Below are positions 9,175 through 17,162 of a stretch of DNA of 64,000 nt, piece after piece; the first letter of the stretch is position 1, and each line of letters opens with the position of its first letter. The DNA comes from Isoptericola jiangsuensis. GTDB taxonomy: Bacteria > Actinomycetota > Actinomycetes > Actinomycetales > Cellulomonadaceae. The notes beneath the pieces were generated by a model, which was given only the letters and a program-made list of their open reading frames with translations, had not been told where the DNA came from and did not search any database. The stretch covers positions 1,798,001-1,862,000 of the forward strand of contig NZ_PDJJ01000001.1 of assembly GCF_002563715.1 (NCBI RefSeq). The letters are read 5' to 3'. The position numbers were made by a program, and so were the translations under genes.

Positions 9175-9444
9175 TCAGACGCGCACCCAGGAGCATCCGC
9201 GGGCGGACATCACGGTGCCGTCGGGGCGCTCGACCACGACGACGAGCACGTGCTCGCACGACGCGCAGCGCACCACCGTGCCCATGGCCGTGCGGAAGAC
9301 GACGGCGGCGGCCAGCACGGCGGTGGCGCCGCACCCGGAGCAGCGGGCGACGGCGGTGGTCGCGTCGCCGGCGAGCACCCCGGCGAGCGGTCCGGCGGCG
9401 GCGTTGCCGTCCAGCGGCAGCGGGCGGGGCAGGGGAGTCGTCAC
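9175..9444 (-). CDS. DUF6510-like small Cys-pair protein
   Basis: An 89-residue protein starting at a GTG that overlaps the stop of the upstream reductase (GTGA). It begins with a DGNAAAGPL segment and carries two CxxC pairs (CSGC, CASC) about 25 residues apart, which look like a zinc ribbon. I recognise it as the DUF6510 family. It is the third gene of a tightly overlapping set with a molybdopterin oxidoreductase and a FAD/NAD reductase, so a role in assembly or electron transfer for that pair is plausible but unproven. Confidence 0.8.
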   Translation of the reverse strand: MTTPLPRPLPLDGNAAAGPLAGVLAGDATTAVARCSGCGATAVLAAAVVFRTAMGTVVRCASCEHVLVVVVERPDGTVMSARGCSWVRV

Positions 9445-10151
9445 GACGTGCCTCCGAAGCGTTCGGTCCGCACCCGGGCGGCCCGGTGGCCCAGCCCGGT
9501 GAGGAGGGTCGCGGCGTGCTCGACGAACCCGGTGGGGCCGCACACGAACACGCCCGGGGCGTCGTCGGGGCCGAACCCGGGGGCGAGCAGGTCGTCGGCG
9601 GTGAGCCGCCCGGCCGGGCGGTCCCCGTCGTCGGCGCGGGTGACGACGCGGTGCACCAGCACGCCGTCGTCGGGCACCGCGAGCTCGTCGGCGAACAGCA
9701 CGTCGGCGGCCGTGCGCACGGACAGCACGAGCCGGAACGGGGTGCCGACGCCCGCGTCGGCGCGGGCCCGCAGCATCGCGACCAGCGGGACGACGCCGGA
9801 CCCGCCGGCGACGAGCAGCACCGGCGCGGGGTCGGCGGGGTCCCAGACGAACCAGCCGCCGAGCGGCCCGCGGACCTCCATGGCGTCGCCCGGGCGGGCG
9901 ACCTCCACGAGGTAGGGCGACACCTCGCCGTCGGGCACGGCCGCCACGGCGAGCTCGACGCGTTCGTCGGTGCCCGTGGCGGCCAGCGAGTACGACCGGG
10001 ACGCCTGGTACCCGTCGGGCGCGGTGAGCCGGACGTCGACGTGCTGCCCGGGACGGGCCCCGGTGAACCCGGGGACGGCCAGGACGAGGATGCGTGACGT
10101 GGCGGTGAGCTGTCGGGCGGCGACCACCGTCGCGGCGTGCCAGGGGCTCAC
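9441..10151 (-). CDS. FAD/NAD(P)-binding ferredoxin-reductase-type oxidoreductase
   Basis: A 236-residue ferredoxin-NADP+-reductase-fold protein. The FAD domain has the RSYSLA motif (about 60-66), the nicotinamide site has LLVAGGSGVVPLVAMLR (about 115-132), and the C-terminal VFVCGPTGFVE motif is present. No 2Fe-2S domain is attached, so electrons must pass directly to a partner protein. The GTG start overlaps the stop of the molybdopterin oxidoreductase (GTGA), and the stop overlaps the DUF6510 start, so the three are one operon. The most likely partner is the Moco enzyme. Confidence 0.85.
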   Translation of the reverse strand: MSPWHAATVVAARQLTATSRILVLAVPGFTGARPGQHVDVRLTAPDGYQASRSYSLAATGTDERVELAVAAVPDGEVSPYLVEVARPGDAMEVRGPLGGWFVWDPADPAPVLLVAGGSGVVPLVAMLRARADAGVGTPFRLVLSVRTAADVLFADELAVPDDGVLVHRVVTRADDGDRPAGRLTADDLLAPGFGPDDAPGVFVCGPTGFVEHAATLLTGLGHRAARVRTERFGGTS

Positions 10152-10738
10152 GCGTACCGCTGCTCGCGCCAGGGGTCGCCGTAGGCGTGGTAGCCGTTGA
10201 CCTCCCAGAACCCGAGGTCCTCGGTCGTGGTCAGCTCCAGCTCGCGCACCCACTTGGCGCTCTTCCAGAAGTACAGGTGCGGCACCAGCAGCCGGGCCGG
10301 GCCGCCGTGCACCGGGTCGAGCGGCTCGCCCTCGAACTCGTAGGCGATCCACGCCCTGCCGTCGGTGAGGTCCTCCAGCGGCACGTTGGTCGTGTACCCG
10401 CCGTAGGCGTGCGCCATGACGAAGTCGGCGGACGTCTCGATGTCCGCCAGCAGGGTGTCCACGGACACGCCCCGCCACGTCGTGCCGAGCTTGGACCAGT
10501 GGGTGACGCAGTGGATGTCGGTCGTGACGTCCTCGGCGGGCAGCGCCTGCAGCGCCGCCCAGTCCCACCGGCGGGTGTCACCGGTCTCGGTGCGCACCTC
10601 CAGCGCCCACCGCTCGGTGTCGACGTTCGGCGTCGGCCCGGCGGACAGCACCGGGAAGTCTTCGGTGACGTACTGGCCGGGCGGGACGTGCGGATCGGCC
10701 GCACGGCGCCCGCCGAACCCGCGTGTGACGATCCCCAT
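10148..10738 (-). CDS. Sulfite-oxidase-like molybdopterin oxidoreductase
   Basis: A 196-residue protein covering only the Moco-binding domain of the sulfite oxidase/YedY family. The single conserved Cys that coordinates molybdenum is C77 in DIHCVTHWSK, and GPARLLVPHLYFWKSAKWV is the typical cofactor-site strand. It lacks a haem domain and a Tat signal, so it is a cytoplasmic, stripped-down form. Electrons probably go to or from the FAD reductase encoded directly downstream with a GTGA overlap. The substrate is unknown; sulfite, or a sulfoxide as in MsrP, are possibilities. Confidence 0.85.
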   Translation of the reverse strand: MGIVTRGFGGRRAADPHVPPGQYVTEDFPVLSAGPTPNVDTERWALEVRTETGDTRRWDWAALQALPAEDVTTDIHCVTHWSKLGTTWRGVSVDTLLADIETSADFVMAHAYGGYTTNVPLEDLTDGRAWIAYEFEGEPLDPVHGGPARLLVPHLYFWKSAKWVRELELTTTEDLGFWEVNGYHAYGDPWREQRYA

Positions 10739-10773
10739 CGCGCACCCCCGTGGCTCGTGGTGCTCCGATCAGA

Positions 10774-10947
10774 TCAGGAGGTCGGGGGCGTCGCCAGCGG
10801 AACGTCGGTGCCGGGTGCGCCGGGGACGGCGCAGACGTCGCCCTCGCACAGCGCGGCGTCGCCGCCCACGACGACGAACGGAGAGGTCGGGACGGTCGCG
10901 GCCGCCGCGGGCACCGGGTCGGTGCGGGCGGTGTCGGGCGCGGTCAC
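10774..10947 (-). CDS. Small protein with a C-x4-C pair, coupled to the DsbA-like gene
   Basis: A 57-residue ORF starting at a GTG that overlaps the stop codon of the DsbA/FrnE gene (GTGA). It has a Pro/Ala-rich first third and a central hydrophobic FVVVGGDAALCEGDVCAVP segment with Cys at 34 and 39. The overlap, the codon pattern and the paired Cys next to a thiol oxidoreductase argue that it is real. It could be a substrate, redox partner or metal-binding accessory of that protein. I do not recognise a named family. Confidence 0.6.
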   Translation of the reverse strand: MTAPDTARTDPVPAAAATVPTSPFVVVGGDAALCEGDVCAVPGAPGTDVPLATPPTS

Positions 10948-11585
10948 GCGGCCTGCTCGGTGGCCTGGCGCAGCGCCTGCGCGAACACCTCGGGCGGCTG
11001 CGCGCCGGACACGGCGAGGCGGCCGTCCAGGACGAAGAACGGCACCCCACGGATGCCGTAGGCGGCGGCCTGCGCGACGTCCTGGGCGACGTCGGCGGTG
11101 TAGGCGTCGCCGGTCAGGGCGGTGCGGACCTCGTCGGCGTCGAGCCCGACCTCGGCGGCGAGGTCGACGAGCTCGTCGAGACGGCCGACGTGGCGGCCCT
11201 GCGTGAAGTAGGCGGCGAGCAGCCGCTCCTTCATCGCGCCCTGGAGGCCGTGGGCCTTGGCGAGGTGCAGCAGGCGGTGGGCGAGCAGCGTGTTCGCCGG
11301 GTGCAGGGCCGCGTAGTCGAAGTCGAGGCCGACCTCGTGGGCGAGCCCCGTGGTGCGGGCCTCCATGCCGTGCGCGGTGTCGACGTCGACGCCCATCTTC
11401 GCGGCGAGCATCTCGGCGTGGCTGCCCGTGACGTCCTCGGGCAGGTCGGGGGAGAGCTGGAACGAGCGGTACGTCACCTCGACGTCGACGTCGCTCGCGG
11501 CGACGGCGGACTCGAAGTTCCGCTTGCCGACGTAGCAGAAGGGGCAGGCGATGTCGGACCAGATGTCGACGTGAACCGTGGGCAT
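10944..11585 (-). CDS. DsbA-family oxidoreductase (FrnE-like)
   Basis: A 213-residue thioredoxin-fold protein with a CPFC active site at residues 14-17 ([15 protein letters not shown]) and the helical insertion typical of FrnE/2-hydroxychromene isomerase-like DsbA proteins. There is no signal peptide, so it acts in the cytoplasm. FrnE relatives are disulfide isomerases or oxidoreductases linked to oxidative and metal stress. The ATG at 11585 is chosen because the conserved domain starts at once after it. The following 57-residue gene overlaps its stop codon. Confidence 0.88.
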   Translation of the reverse strand: MPTVHVDIWSDIACPFCYVGKRNFESAVAASDVDVEVTYRSFQLSPDLPEDVTGSHAEMLAAKMGVDVDTAHGMEARTTGLAHEVGLDFDYAALHPANTLLAHRLLHLAKAHGLQGAMKERLLAAYFTQGRHVGRLDELVDLAAEVGLDADEVRTALTGDAYTADVAQDVAQAAAYGIRGVPFFVLDGRLAVSGAQPPEVFAQALRQATEQAA

Positions 11586-11670
11586 GCCCGGGTCAACCGT
11601 CGGCGGGGGACGCGTGTTCCCAGGTCGCACGTGTGGCGTGGGTCACGATGGTTGCCAACCACCCGTCAGG

Positions 11671-11689
11671 CGAGGTTAGGCTTGCCTGC
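11671..11689 (+). promoter_or_regulatory. DtxR/IdeR-type iron box and promoter
   Basis: The 19 bases directly before the siderophore-interacting protein start match the DtxR/IdeR consensus TTAGGTTAGGCTAACCTAA at 13 of 19 positions. They include a TAGGCT -10-like box (11677-11682), with TTGCCA as a -35 candidate 19 bp upstream. Iron-loaded DtxR would block this promoter. The ATG follows the -10 by only 7 bp, so the mRNA is probably leaderless. Confidence 0.65.
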
Positions 11690-12691
11690 ATGACACAGAC
11701 GGCCGCCGCTGAGACCACGAGCGCGACGACCCCGTACAAGATGTTCGACGTCGAGGTCTCGCGGGTCACCCGCCTGTGTCCGTCCTTCGTCCGGATCACG
11801 TTCACCGGCGCCGACCTCGACCGGTTCGCCGACAACGGCCGCGACCAGCGCATCAAGTTCCTCCTGCCCGCCCCGTGCGGCGGCTGGGAGTACCTCGACC
11901 GGCAGAACCCCGACTGGTTCACCACCTGGCGCGAGCTGCCCGAGGAGCGCCGCAACCCGCTGCGCACCTACACCGTGCGCGCCGTGCGGCCGGACCTGCG
12001 CGAGGTCGACGTCGACATCGTGCTCCACGGCGACACCGGACCTGCGTCCCGCTGGGCCAACGGCGCCCGCCCCGGCTCCCCGCTCGTGATCATCGGCCCC
12101 GACGCCGCCCACGACGGCCCCCACGGCGGCCTCGAGTTCAAGCCGCCGGCGTCCAGCCACGCGCTGCTCCTCGCCGGCGACGAGACGGCCGTGCCCGCCA
12201 TCGCCTCCATCTGCGAGTCGCTGCCCGCCGACGCCGTCGGCGAGGTCTTCCTCGAGGTCCCGCACCCCGAGGACCGCTGGACCCTCGCCGCGCCCGCCGG
12301 GGTGCGCATCACCTGGCTCGCCCGCGAGGACCGCGAGCACGGCGACCTGCTGGTCCCCGCCGTGCAGGCCGCGGCCGACCGCATGCTCGCGCTCGGCGTG
12401 CGCGCGTCGGTCGACGAGGTCCCCGGCACGCCGGTGCCCGCCGTGACCGCCGCCGGGGTCGACCTGTCCGCCGAGGCGGAGGACGTCGACGTCGACACCG
12501 ACGTGCTGTGGGAGGTCCCCGTGGACGCCGAGGGCCGCCCGCTCGTCCAGGACACCGTGCTGTACGCCTGGTTCGCCGGCGAGGCGGGCGTCATCAAGAC
12601 GCTGCGCCGCCACCTCGTCACCCACCGCGGCGTCGACCGCAAGTCCGTGGCGTTCATGGGCTACTGGCGGCGCGGCCGCGCGGAGTGCTGA
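11690..12691 (+). CDS. Siderophore-interacting protein (ferric-siderophore reductase)
   Basis: A 333-residue flavoprotein of the ViuB/SIP family: FAD-binding domain (about 15-150) with the RTYTVR flavin motif and a C-terminal domain ending in the characteristic [13 protein letters not shown] segment. These proteins reduce ferric iron in imported siderophores inside the cell to release it. There is a somewhat longer, acidic stretch near residues 255-275. The gene stands alone, divergent from the DsbA gene, and sits behind an iron box, so expression should rise under iron limitation. Confidence 0.92.
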   Translation: MTQTAAAETTSATTPYKMFDVEVSRVTRLCPSFVRITFTGADLDRFADNGRDQRIKFLLPAPCGGWEYLDRQNPDWFTTWRELPEERRNPLRTYTVRAVRPDLREVDVDIVLHGDTGPASRWANGARPGSPLVIIGPDAAHDGPHGGLEFKPPASSHALLLAGDETAVPAIASICESLPADAVGEVFLEVPHPEDRWTLAAPAGVRITWLAREDREHGDLLVPAVQAAADRMLALGVRASVDEVPGTPVPAVTAAGVDLSAEAEDVDVDTDVLWEVPVDAEGRPLVQDTVLYAWFAGEAGVIKTLRRHLVTHRGVDRKSVAFMGYWRRGRAEC

Positions 12692-12697
12692 CGGGCG

Positions 12698-13285
12698 TCA
12701 GCCCCGCACGACCCCGAGGTCCGTCACGACCTCCACGCCCGGCAGCTCGCACAGCAGCGGCCCGGCCATCAGCAGCTTCGAGCGCCGCAGCCCCGAGCCC
12801 ATGAGCGCCAGCGCGCCCGGGGCGCGGAACCGCTCGTCGACGAGCACCCGCCACCCGGCGGGCAGCCCGACCGGCGTGATGCCGCCGTACTCCATGGCGG
12901 ACTCCGCCGTCGCGCGCTCCGTCGGCAGGAACGACGCCTTGCGCACGTCGAGCAGCTTGCGCACCCGGGTGTTGACGTCCGCGGACGTCGTCGCGGGCAC
13001 CACGCACGCCGCCACGCGTTCGACCTCGCCCCGCCGCCCGGCCACCACCACGCAGTTCGCCGACGCCTCCGGCGGCAGCCCGTGCACGGTGTTGAGCGTC
13101 GCGGTGTCCGCGTGGTCGGGGTCGATCTCGGCCACGGCGACGCCCGACGCGACCCGCTCGTCGACGCCCGCCCACGCGGTCAGCGCCGCGGCCACGGGGT
13201 CGGCCAGCAGGTCGGGCCGGGCGACGGCCGGCACCCAGGCGAGGTCGCCGAGCGTGGGCAGCGCCGTCGCGGCCGGGCCGCTCAC
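12698..13285 (-). CDS. YbaK/prolyl-tRNA-deacylase-like protein
   Basis: A 195-residue protein with the YbaK/aminoacyl-tRNA-synthetase-associated domain (about 60-190). Typical features are NCVVVAGR, the central VRKLLDVRKASF helix, YGGITPVGLP and the C-terminal LMGSGLRRSKL loop. Family members hydrolyse mischarged aminoacyl-tRNA such as Cys- or Ala-tRNAPro. The GTG start overlaps the stop of the YbhB-like gene (GTGA), so the two are cotranscribed. The first 55 residues are a variable extension. Confidence 0.85.
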   Translation of the reverse strand: MSGPAATALPTLGDLAWVPAVARPDLLADPVAAALTAWAGVDERVASGVAVAEIDPDHADTATLNTVHGLPPEASANCVVVAGRRGEVERVAACVVPATTSADVNTRVRKLLDVRKASFLPTERATAESAMEYGGITPVGLPAGWRVLVDERFRAPGALALMGSGLRRSKLLMAGPLLCELPGVEVVTDLGVVRG

Positions 13286-13812
13286 CGCCGGTACGTCCCG
13301 GTCAGGGTGGCGCGGGCCACGGTGTGGAAGTAGACGTTGAACGCCGCGGTCACGTTCGTGTCGTCCGTCGTCAGGCCGAGCGAGTCCACGTCCAGGGCGT
13401 GCACGGCGAACACGTACCGGTGCGCGTGGTCCCCGGGCGGCGGGCCCGCCCCCTCGAAGCCGACCCGGCCGCCGTCCGAGGCGAGCTGGAAGGCCCCGGC
13501 GGGCAGCAGCGCGCCGTCCGTCGATCCCGCGCCGCGCTTCAGCGACGTGACGTCCGCCGGGACGTCCAGCAGGTGCCAGTGCCAGTAGCCCGACGGCGTC
13601 GGCGCGTCCGGGTCGAAGCAGCTCACGACGAACGACCGCGTCCCGTCCGGGAACCCCGACCACGACAGCTCGGGGGAGGTGTTCCCGCCGTCGACCGCGT
13701 GGTCGGACGACATCGGCGCCCCGTCCGTGAGGTCGGGGCTGGTCAGGGTGAACGTCGCGGCGACGGGGAGCAGCGAGTACGGGTCCGGGGGGATCGGTCG
13801 CGTGAAGTCCAT
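13282..13812 (-). CDS. YbhB/YbcL-type Raf-kinase-inhibitor-like (PEBP) protein
   Basis: A 176-residue phosphatidylethanolamine-binding-protein fold. The signature regions are NTSPELSWSGFPDGTRSFVVSCFDPDAP (residues about 43-70) and the GYWHWHLLDVPAD anion-binding pocket. The bacterial role of this family is unclear. The ATG at 13812 follows a GGTGG-type ribosome-binding site. It is the first gene of a two-gene operon with the YbaK-like gene and is divergent from the catabolic regulon beginning at 13963. Confidence 0.88.
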   Translation of the reverse strand: MDFTRPIPPDPYSLLPVAATFTLTSPDLTDGAPMSSDHAVDGGNTSPELSWSGFPDGTRSFVVSCFDPDAPTPSGYWHWHLLDVPADVTSLKRGAGSTDGALLPAGAFQLASDGGRVGFEGAGPPPGDHAHRYVFAVHALDVDSLGLTTDDTNVTAAFNVYFHTVARATLTGTYRR

Positions 13813-13895
13813 GCGTCCACCCTGCCGTGGTCCGTGCGCCGGGGCAACGGCGGCCGGCAGGGGCGGCGGGCCTCGGGGTGCTACAGTCGGGATCA

Positions 13896-13915
13896 CAAAC
13901 CGACCAGACGGTACG
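13896..13915. promoter_or_regulatory. Operator copy 1 of the catabolic regulon
   Basis: The site reads CAAACCG-ACCAGA-CGGTACG. It fits the layout CATACCG-n6-CGGTATG of the two perfect copies at 24286 and 31453, with one change in each arm. It lies 47 bp before the SDR gene that heads the SDR-TetR-MDR-SDR operon, where the encoded TetR could regulate itself. Confidence 0.6.
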
Positions 13916-13962
13916 TCACGTGGCCGTGGCGACCGGGACGACGACGTTCGACGGGGTGACGG

Positions 13963-14703
13963 GTGCGCAGGTTCGAGGACAGGGTCACGATCATCACCGG
14001 TGCCAGCCGCGGCATCGGCCTCGCGGTGGCGCGACGCCTCGTCGCCGAGGGCGGCCGGGTGGTGCTGACGGGCCGCCACGCCGACTCCCTCGCGGAGGCC
14101 GTCGCGACGCTCGGCGAGGACCGCGCGTCGGCCGTCGCCGGGCGGGCGGACGACCCGGCGCACCGGGCGGAGGTGCTCGCGCACACCCTCGACCGCCACG
14201 GGCGGCTCGACCACCTCGTCAACAACGCCGGCATCAACCCGGCCTGGGGGCCCGCGCTCGAGGTCGAGCCGTCGGTGATCCGCAAGATCATCGACGTCAA
14301 CGTCGTGGCCGCCCTCGAGTGGACCCGCGACGCGGTCGCCGCGGGCCTGTCCGGGGCGATCGTCTCCACCGCGTCCGTCGCCGGCACGACGGCGAGCCCG
14401 CACATCGCCTTCTACGGCGTGTCCAAGGCCGCCCTGATCAACCTCACCGCGCAGCTCGCCCACGAGCTCGCCCCGCGACTGCGGGTCAACGCCGTCGCCC
14501 CTGCCGTCGTGCGGACGCGCCTCGCCGAGGCCCTGTACGTCGACCGCGAGGAGGAGGTCGCCGCGGCCTACCCCCTGCGCCGCCTCGGCGAGCCGGACGA
14601 CGTCGCCGGGCCCGTCGCGTTCCTGCTCAGCGACGACGCCGCCTGGATCACCGGGCAGACGCTCCGGATCGACGGTGGCGCGTCGATCGTGCCGGTCGGG
14701 TGA
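13963..14703 (+). CDS. SDR-family oxidoreductase
   Basis: A 246-residue classical short-chain dehydrogenase: TGASRGIG cofactor loop (about 11-18), NNAGIN motif, catalytic Ser in the VSTASVAG strand, YGVSK with the Tyr-Lys pair, and a C-terminal ITGQTLRIDGGAS segment. It should oxidise or reduce a hydroxyl/keto group with NAD(P)H. It is first in a coupled operon with the TetR gene; the downstream MDR and SDR follow with start-stop overlaps. The start is a GTG; the regulon operator lies just upstream. Confidence 0.88.
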   Translation: MRRFEDRVTIITGASRGIGLAVARRLVAEGGRVVLTGRHADSLAEAVATLGEDRASAVAGRADDPAHRAEVLAHTLDRHGRLDHLVNNAGINPAWGPALEVEPSVIRKIIDVNVVAALEWTRDAVAAGLSGAIVSTASVAGTTASPHIAFYGVSKAALINLTAQLAHELAPRLRVNAVAPAVVRTRLAEALYVDREEEVAAAYPLRRLGEPDDVAGPVAFLLSDDAAWITGQTLRIDGGASIVPVG

Positions 14704-14714
14704 AGGATGTCCTC

Positions 14715-15299
14715 ATGAAGACCACCCACGTCGCGGACGCCGTGCTCCAGGCCGCCCTGGACCTGTTCTCCACCCAGGGGTACGCCACCACCAGCGTCCA
14801 GCAGATCGTCGAGGCCGCGGGCGTCACCAAGGGCGCCATGTACCACTACTTCCAGTCCAAGGACGACCTGCTGTTCGCGATCTACGACCGGATCCTCACG
14901 CTGCAGAAGCAGCACCTGGACGAGATCGTCGCCGCGGGCGGCGAGACCGTGGCCGTGATCCGCGCCGTGTGCGTCGACGTCGTCGAGACCTCGATCGACC
15001 TCATGCCCGAGGGCACCGTGTTCTTCCGGAGCATGCACATGCTCTCCCCGGCGCGGAACCTGGAGGTCACCCGCCGGCGGCGCGAGTACCACGACGAGTT
15101 CGCGGCGCTGATCGCCCGGGCGCAGGCGGAGGGGACCGTGCGCACCGACGTGCCGCGCCCGGTGCTCATCGCCCACTTCTACTCCGACGTGCACTACCTG
15201 TCGTACTGGTACTCGCCGTCGGGCCCCGAGTCCAAGTCCGAGGTGGCGCACCAGCTCGCCGACCTCTTCCTGCGAAGCATCACCGTGGAGGACGGATGA
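14715..15299 (+). CDS. TetR/AcrR regulator, probable master of the catabolic regulon
   Basis: A 194-residue TetR protein. The helix-turn-helix covers about residues 22-52, with QQIVEAAGVTKGAMYHYF as recognition region and the YHYFQSKDDLL segment common to FadR/KstR/PaaR-like lipid and acyl-CoA sensors. It is the only regulator encoded inside an operon that carries the palindrome seen four times in this cluster, so it is the best candidate for binding all four. An acyl-CoA ligand is likely by family and context. The ATG at 14715 has AAGGA at good spacing; an earlier in-frame GTG (14700) overlaps the SDR stop. Confidence 0.85.
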   Translation: MKTTHVADAVLQAALDLFSTQGYATTSVQQIVEAAGVTKGAMYHYFQSKDDLLFAIYDRILTLQKQHLDEIVAAGGETVAVIRAVCVDVVETSIDLMPEGTVFFRSMHMLSPARNLEVTRRRREYHDEFAALIARAQAEGTVRTDVPRPVLIAHFYSDVHYLSYWYSPSGPESKSEVAHQLADLFLRSITVEDG

Positions 15300-16288
15300 C
15301 CACCCGCACCACCCAGGCCTGGCGCGTGCACCGCACCGGCGAGCCCACCGAGGTCATGCGCCTCGACGACGTGGAGGTCCCCGCCCCGGGACGGGGGGAG
15401 GCCGTCGTGCGGGTGCTCGCCGTCGCCGTCAACTTCCCCGACGTGCTGCTGGCGCGCGGGCAGTACCAGGTGCGCCCGGAGCCGCCGTTCGTGCCCGGCA
15501 TCGAGCTGTGCGGCGAGGTGGTCGAGGTCGGCGAGGGCGTGGACCGCGTGCAGGTCGGCGACCGGGTCGTGGGGTCGCACATCGGGGTGCTCGCCGGACG
15601 GGTGGTCCTGCCCGCGGCCCTGCTGCACCCGGCTCCCGCGGAGCTCGACGACGCGCAGGCCGCGGCCCTCACGGTCGCCTACCAGACCGCCTGGTTCGCC
15701 CTGCACCGGCGGGCCCGGGTCGCCGCCGGGGAGACCGTGCTCGTGCACGCGGCCGCCGGCGGGGTGGGCACGGCCGCCTGCCAGCTCGCCGCCGCGGCCG
15801 GCGCCCGGGTGATCGGCGTCGTCGGCAGCGAGGCCAAGGCGCCCGTCGCCCGGGCCGCGGGTGCCGGGACGGTGCTCCTGCGGTCCGACGACGTGGCCGC
15901 CCGCGTCAAGGAGCTCACCGCCGGCGCCGGCGCCGACGTCGTCCTGGACCCCGTGGGCGGGTCGTCGTTCGAGGCGTCCACGAAGTGCGTCGCGTTCGAG
16001 GGGCGCATCGTGGTGATCGGCTTCGCGAGCGGTGAGATCCCGCCGGTGCGCGCCAACCACGCGCTGGTGAAGAACTACGGGGTGCTCGGCCTGCACTGGG
16101 GCCTGTACGCGCAGCGCGACCCCGCCCTGGTGGACGCCGCCCACGCCGAGCTGGTCGCGCTCGCCGCCGCCGGCGTCCTGCGGCCGGTCGTGGAGGACGT
16201 CGTGGCGTTCGAGAAGGCGCCGGAGGCGATCGAGCTGCTGGCGTCCGGCGCGACGACGGGCCGGCTGGTCGTGCAGGTCGCCTCGTGA
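15296..16288 (+). CDS. NADPH:quinone oxidoreductase-family MDR protein
   Basis: A 330-residue medium-chain dehydrogenase/reductase of the zinc-free quinone oxidoreductase/enoyl reductase group. It shows VNFPDVLLARGQYQ at the substrate site, the VHAAAGGVGTAACQLA nucleotide-binding motif (about 148-163) and no structural-zinc Cys cluster. Such enzymes reduce alpha,beta-unsaturated carbonyls or acyl-CoAs. The ATG overlaps the TetR stop (ATGA) and its stop overlaps the next SDR start (GTGA), so it belongs to the regulated operon. Confidence 0.88.
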   Translation: MTTRTTQAWRVHRTGEPTEVMRLDDVEVPAPGRGEAVVRVLAVAVNFPDVLLARGQYQVRPEPPFVPGIELCGEVVEVGEGVDRVQVGDRVVGSHIGVLAGRVVLPAALLHPAPAELDDAQAAALTVAYQTAWFALHRRARVAAGETVLVHAAAGGVGTAACQLAAAAGARVIGVVGSEAKAPVARAAGAGTVLLRSDDVAARVKELTAGAGADVVLDPVGGSSFEASTKCVAFEGRIVVIGFASGEIPPVRANHALVKNYGVLGLHWGLYAQRDPALVDAAHAELVALAAAGVLRPVVEDVVAFEKAPEAIELLASGATTGRLVVQVAS

Positions 16289-17040
16289 CGGGCGCCGCGC
16301 GGCGGCTCTTCGACCTGGACGGCCGGGTCGCCCTCGTGACCGGCGGTGCGCGCGGCATCGGTGCCGCGTACGTGCGTGCGCTGCACGACGCCGGGGCGCG
16401 CGTCGTCGTCGCCGACGTGCTGGAGGACCCGGGCGCGGCGCTCGCCGCCGAGCTGGGGGAGCGCGCCGTGTTCGCGCGGCTGGACGTCACCGACGAGGAC
16501 GGCTGGGCCGCGGTGGTGCGGGACGTCGCGGCGACCTGGGGCGGCCCGGACGTGCTGGTCAACAACGCGGGCGTCGCCAACGCGGGCCCGATCGAGCACT
16601 ACCCGCGGGCCAAGTGGGACGCGGTGATCGCGGTGAACCTCACCGGGGTGTACCTCGGCTGCCGCGCCGTGGTCGGTGCCATGCGGGAGCGGGGCGGCGG
16701 CTCGATCGTCAACGTGTCCTCGGTCGAGGGGATGCGGGGGAGCACGCACCTGCACGGGTACGTCGCCTCCAAGTTCGGGGTGCGTGGCCTGACGAAGTCG
16801 CTGGCCGTCGAGCTGGGCGCCGACGGCATCCGGGTCAACTCGATCCACCCGGGCTTCGTCGAGACCGAGATGACCGCGCGGATCGACCCGAGCGGACTGC
16901 CGATCCCCCTGCGTCGGGCCGGCCGTCCCGAGGACCTCACGGGCACAGTGCTGTACCTGGCGAGCGACGCCTCGGCCTACGTCACGGGCGCCGAGTTCGT
17001 CGTGGACGGCGGCATGATCAACGGCGTCGGCCACCTCTGA
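16285..17040 (+). CDS. SDR-family oxidoreductase (hydroxysteroid-dehydrogenase-like)
   Basis: A 251-residue classical SDR: TGGARGIGAAY cofactor loop, VNNAGVAN, Ser in VNVSSVEG, Tyr-Lys in YVASK, and a C-terminal YVTGAEFVVDGGM segment. Its overall look (GGARGIG, SSVEGMRG) resembles 3-alpha/20-beta-hydroxysteroid dehydrogenases, though that does not fix the substrate. The GTG start overlaps the MDR stop. It ends the operon; the Liv transporter promoter follows. Confidence 0.87.
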   Translation: MTGAARRLFDLDGRVALVTGGARGIGAAYVRALHDAGARVVVADVLEDPGAALAAELGERAVFARLDVTDEDGWAAVVRDVAATWGGPDVLVNNAGVANAGPIEHYPRAKWDAVIAVNLTGVYLGCRAVVGAMRERGGGSIVNVSSVEGMRGSTHLHGYVASKFGVRGLTKSLAVELGADGIRVNSIHPGFVETEMTARIDPSGLPIPLRRAGRPEDLTGTVLYLASDASAYVTGAEFVVDGGMINGVGHL

Positions 17041-17104
17041 GCCGTTGCCCGGGCGGGGCGCCCGGACCCGGCACGTCACGACGGTGCAACATTCTTGAGA
17101 ATGA

Positions 17105-17124
17105 CATACCGGCCAGTCGGTTTT
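17105..17124. promoter_or_regulatory. Operator copy 2 and promoter of the Liv-type operon
   Basis: The site CATACCG-GCCAGT-CGGTTTT has a perfect left arm and a partly conserved right arm. It ends 5 bp before a TAGGGT -10 box (17130-17135), where a repressor would block transcription. Just upstream (17083-17104) lies GGTGCAACATT...GAATGA, which contains the palindrome CATTCT-TG-AGAATG. The same block recurs in front of the acyl-CoA dehydrogenase at 26531. Confidence 0.6.
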
Positions 17125-17162
17125 TGGGCTAGGGTGTGAGCACCCGACACGAAGAGGTGCCG

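Noticed and set aside
10769-11050. A 93-residue Arg/Ser-rich minus-strand ORF
   Set aside because: It is out of frame with the coupled 57-residue ORF and the DsbA gene and has shadow-type composition; the GTGA-coupled frame is the better gene.
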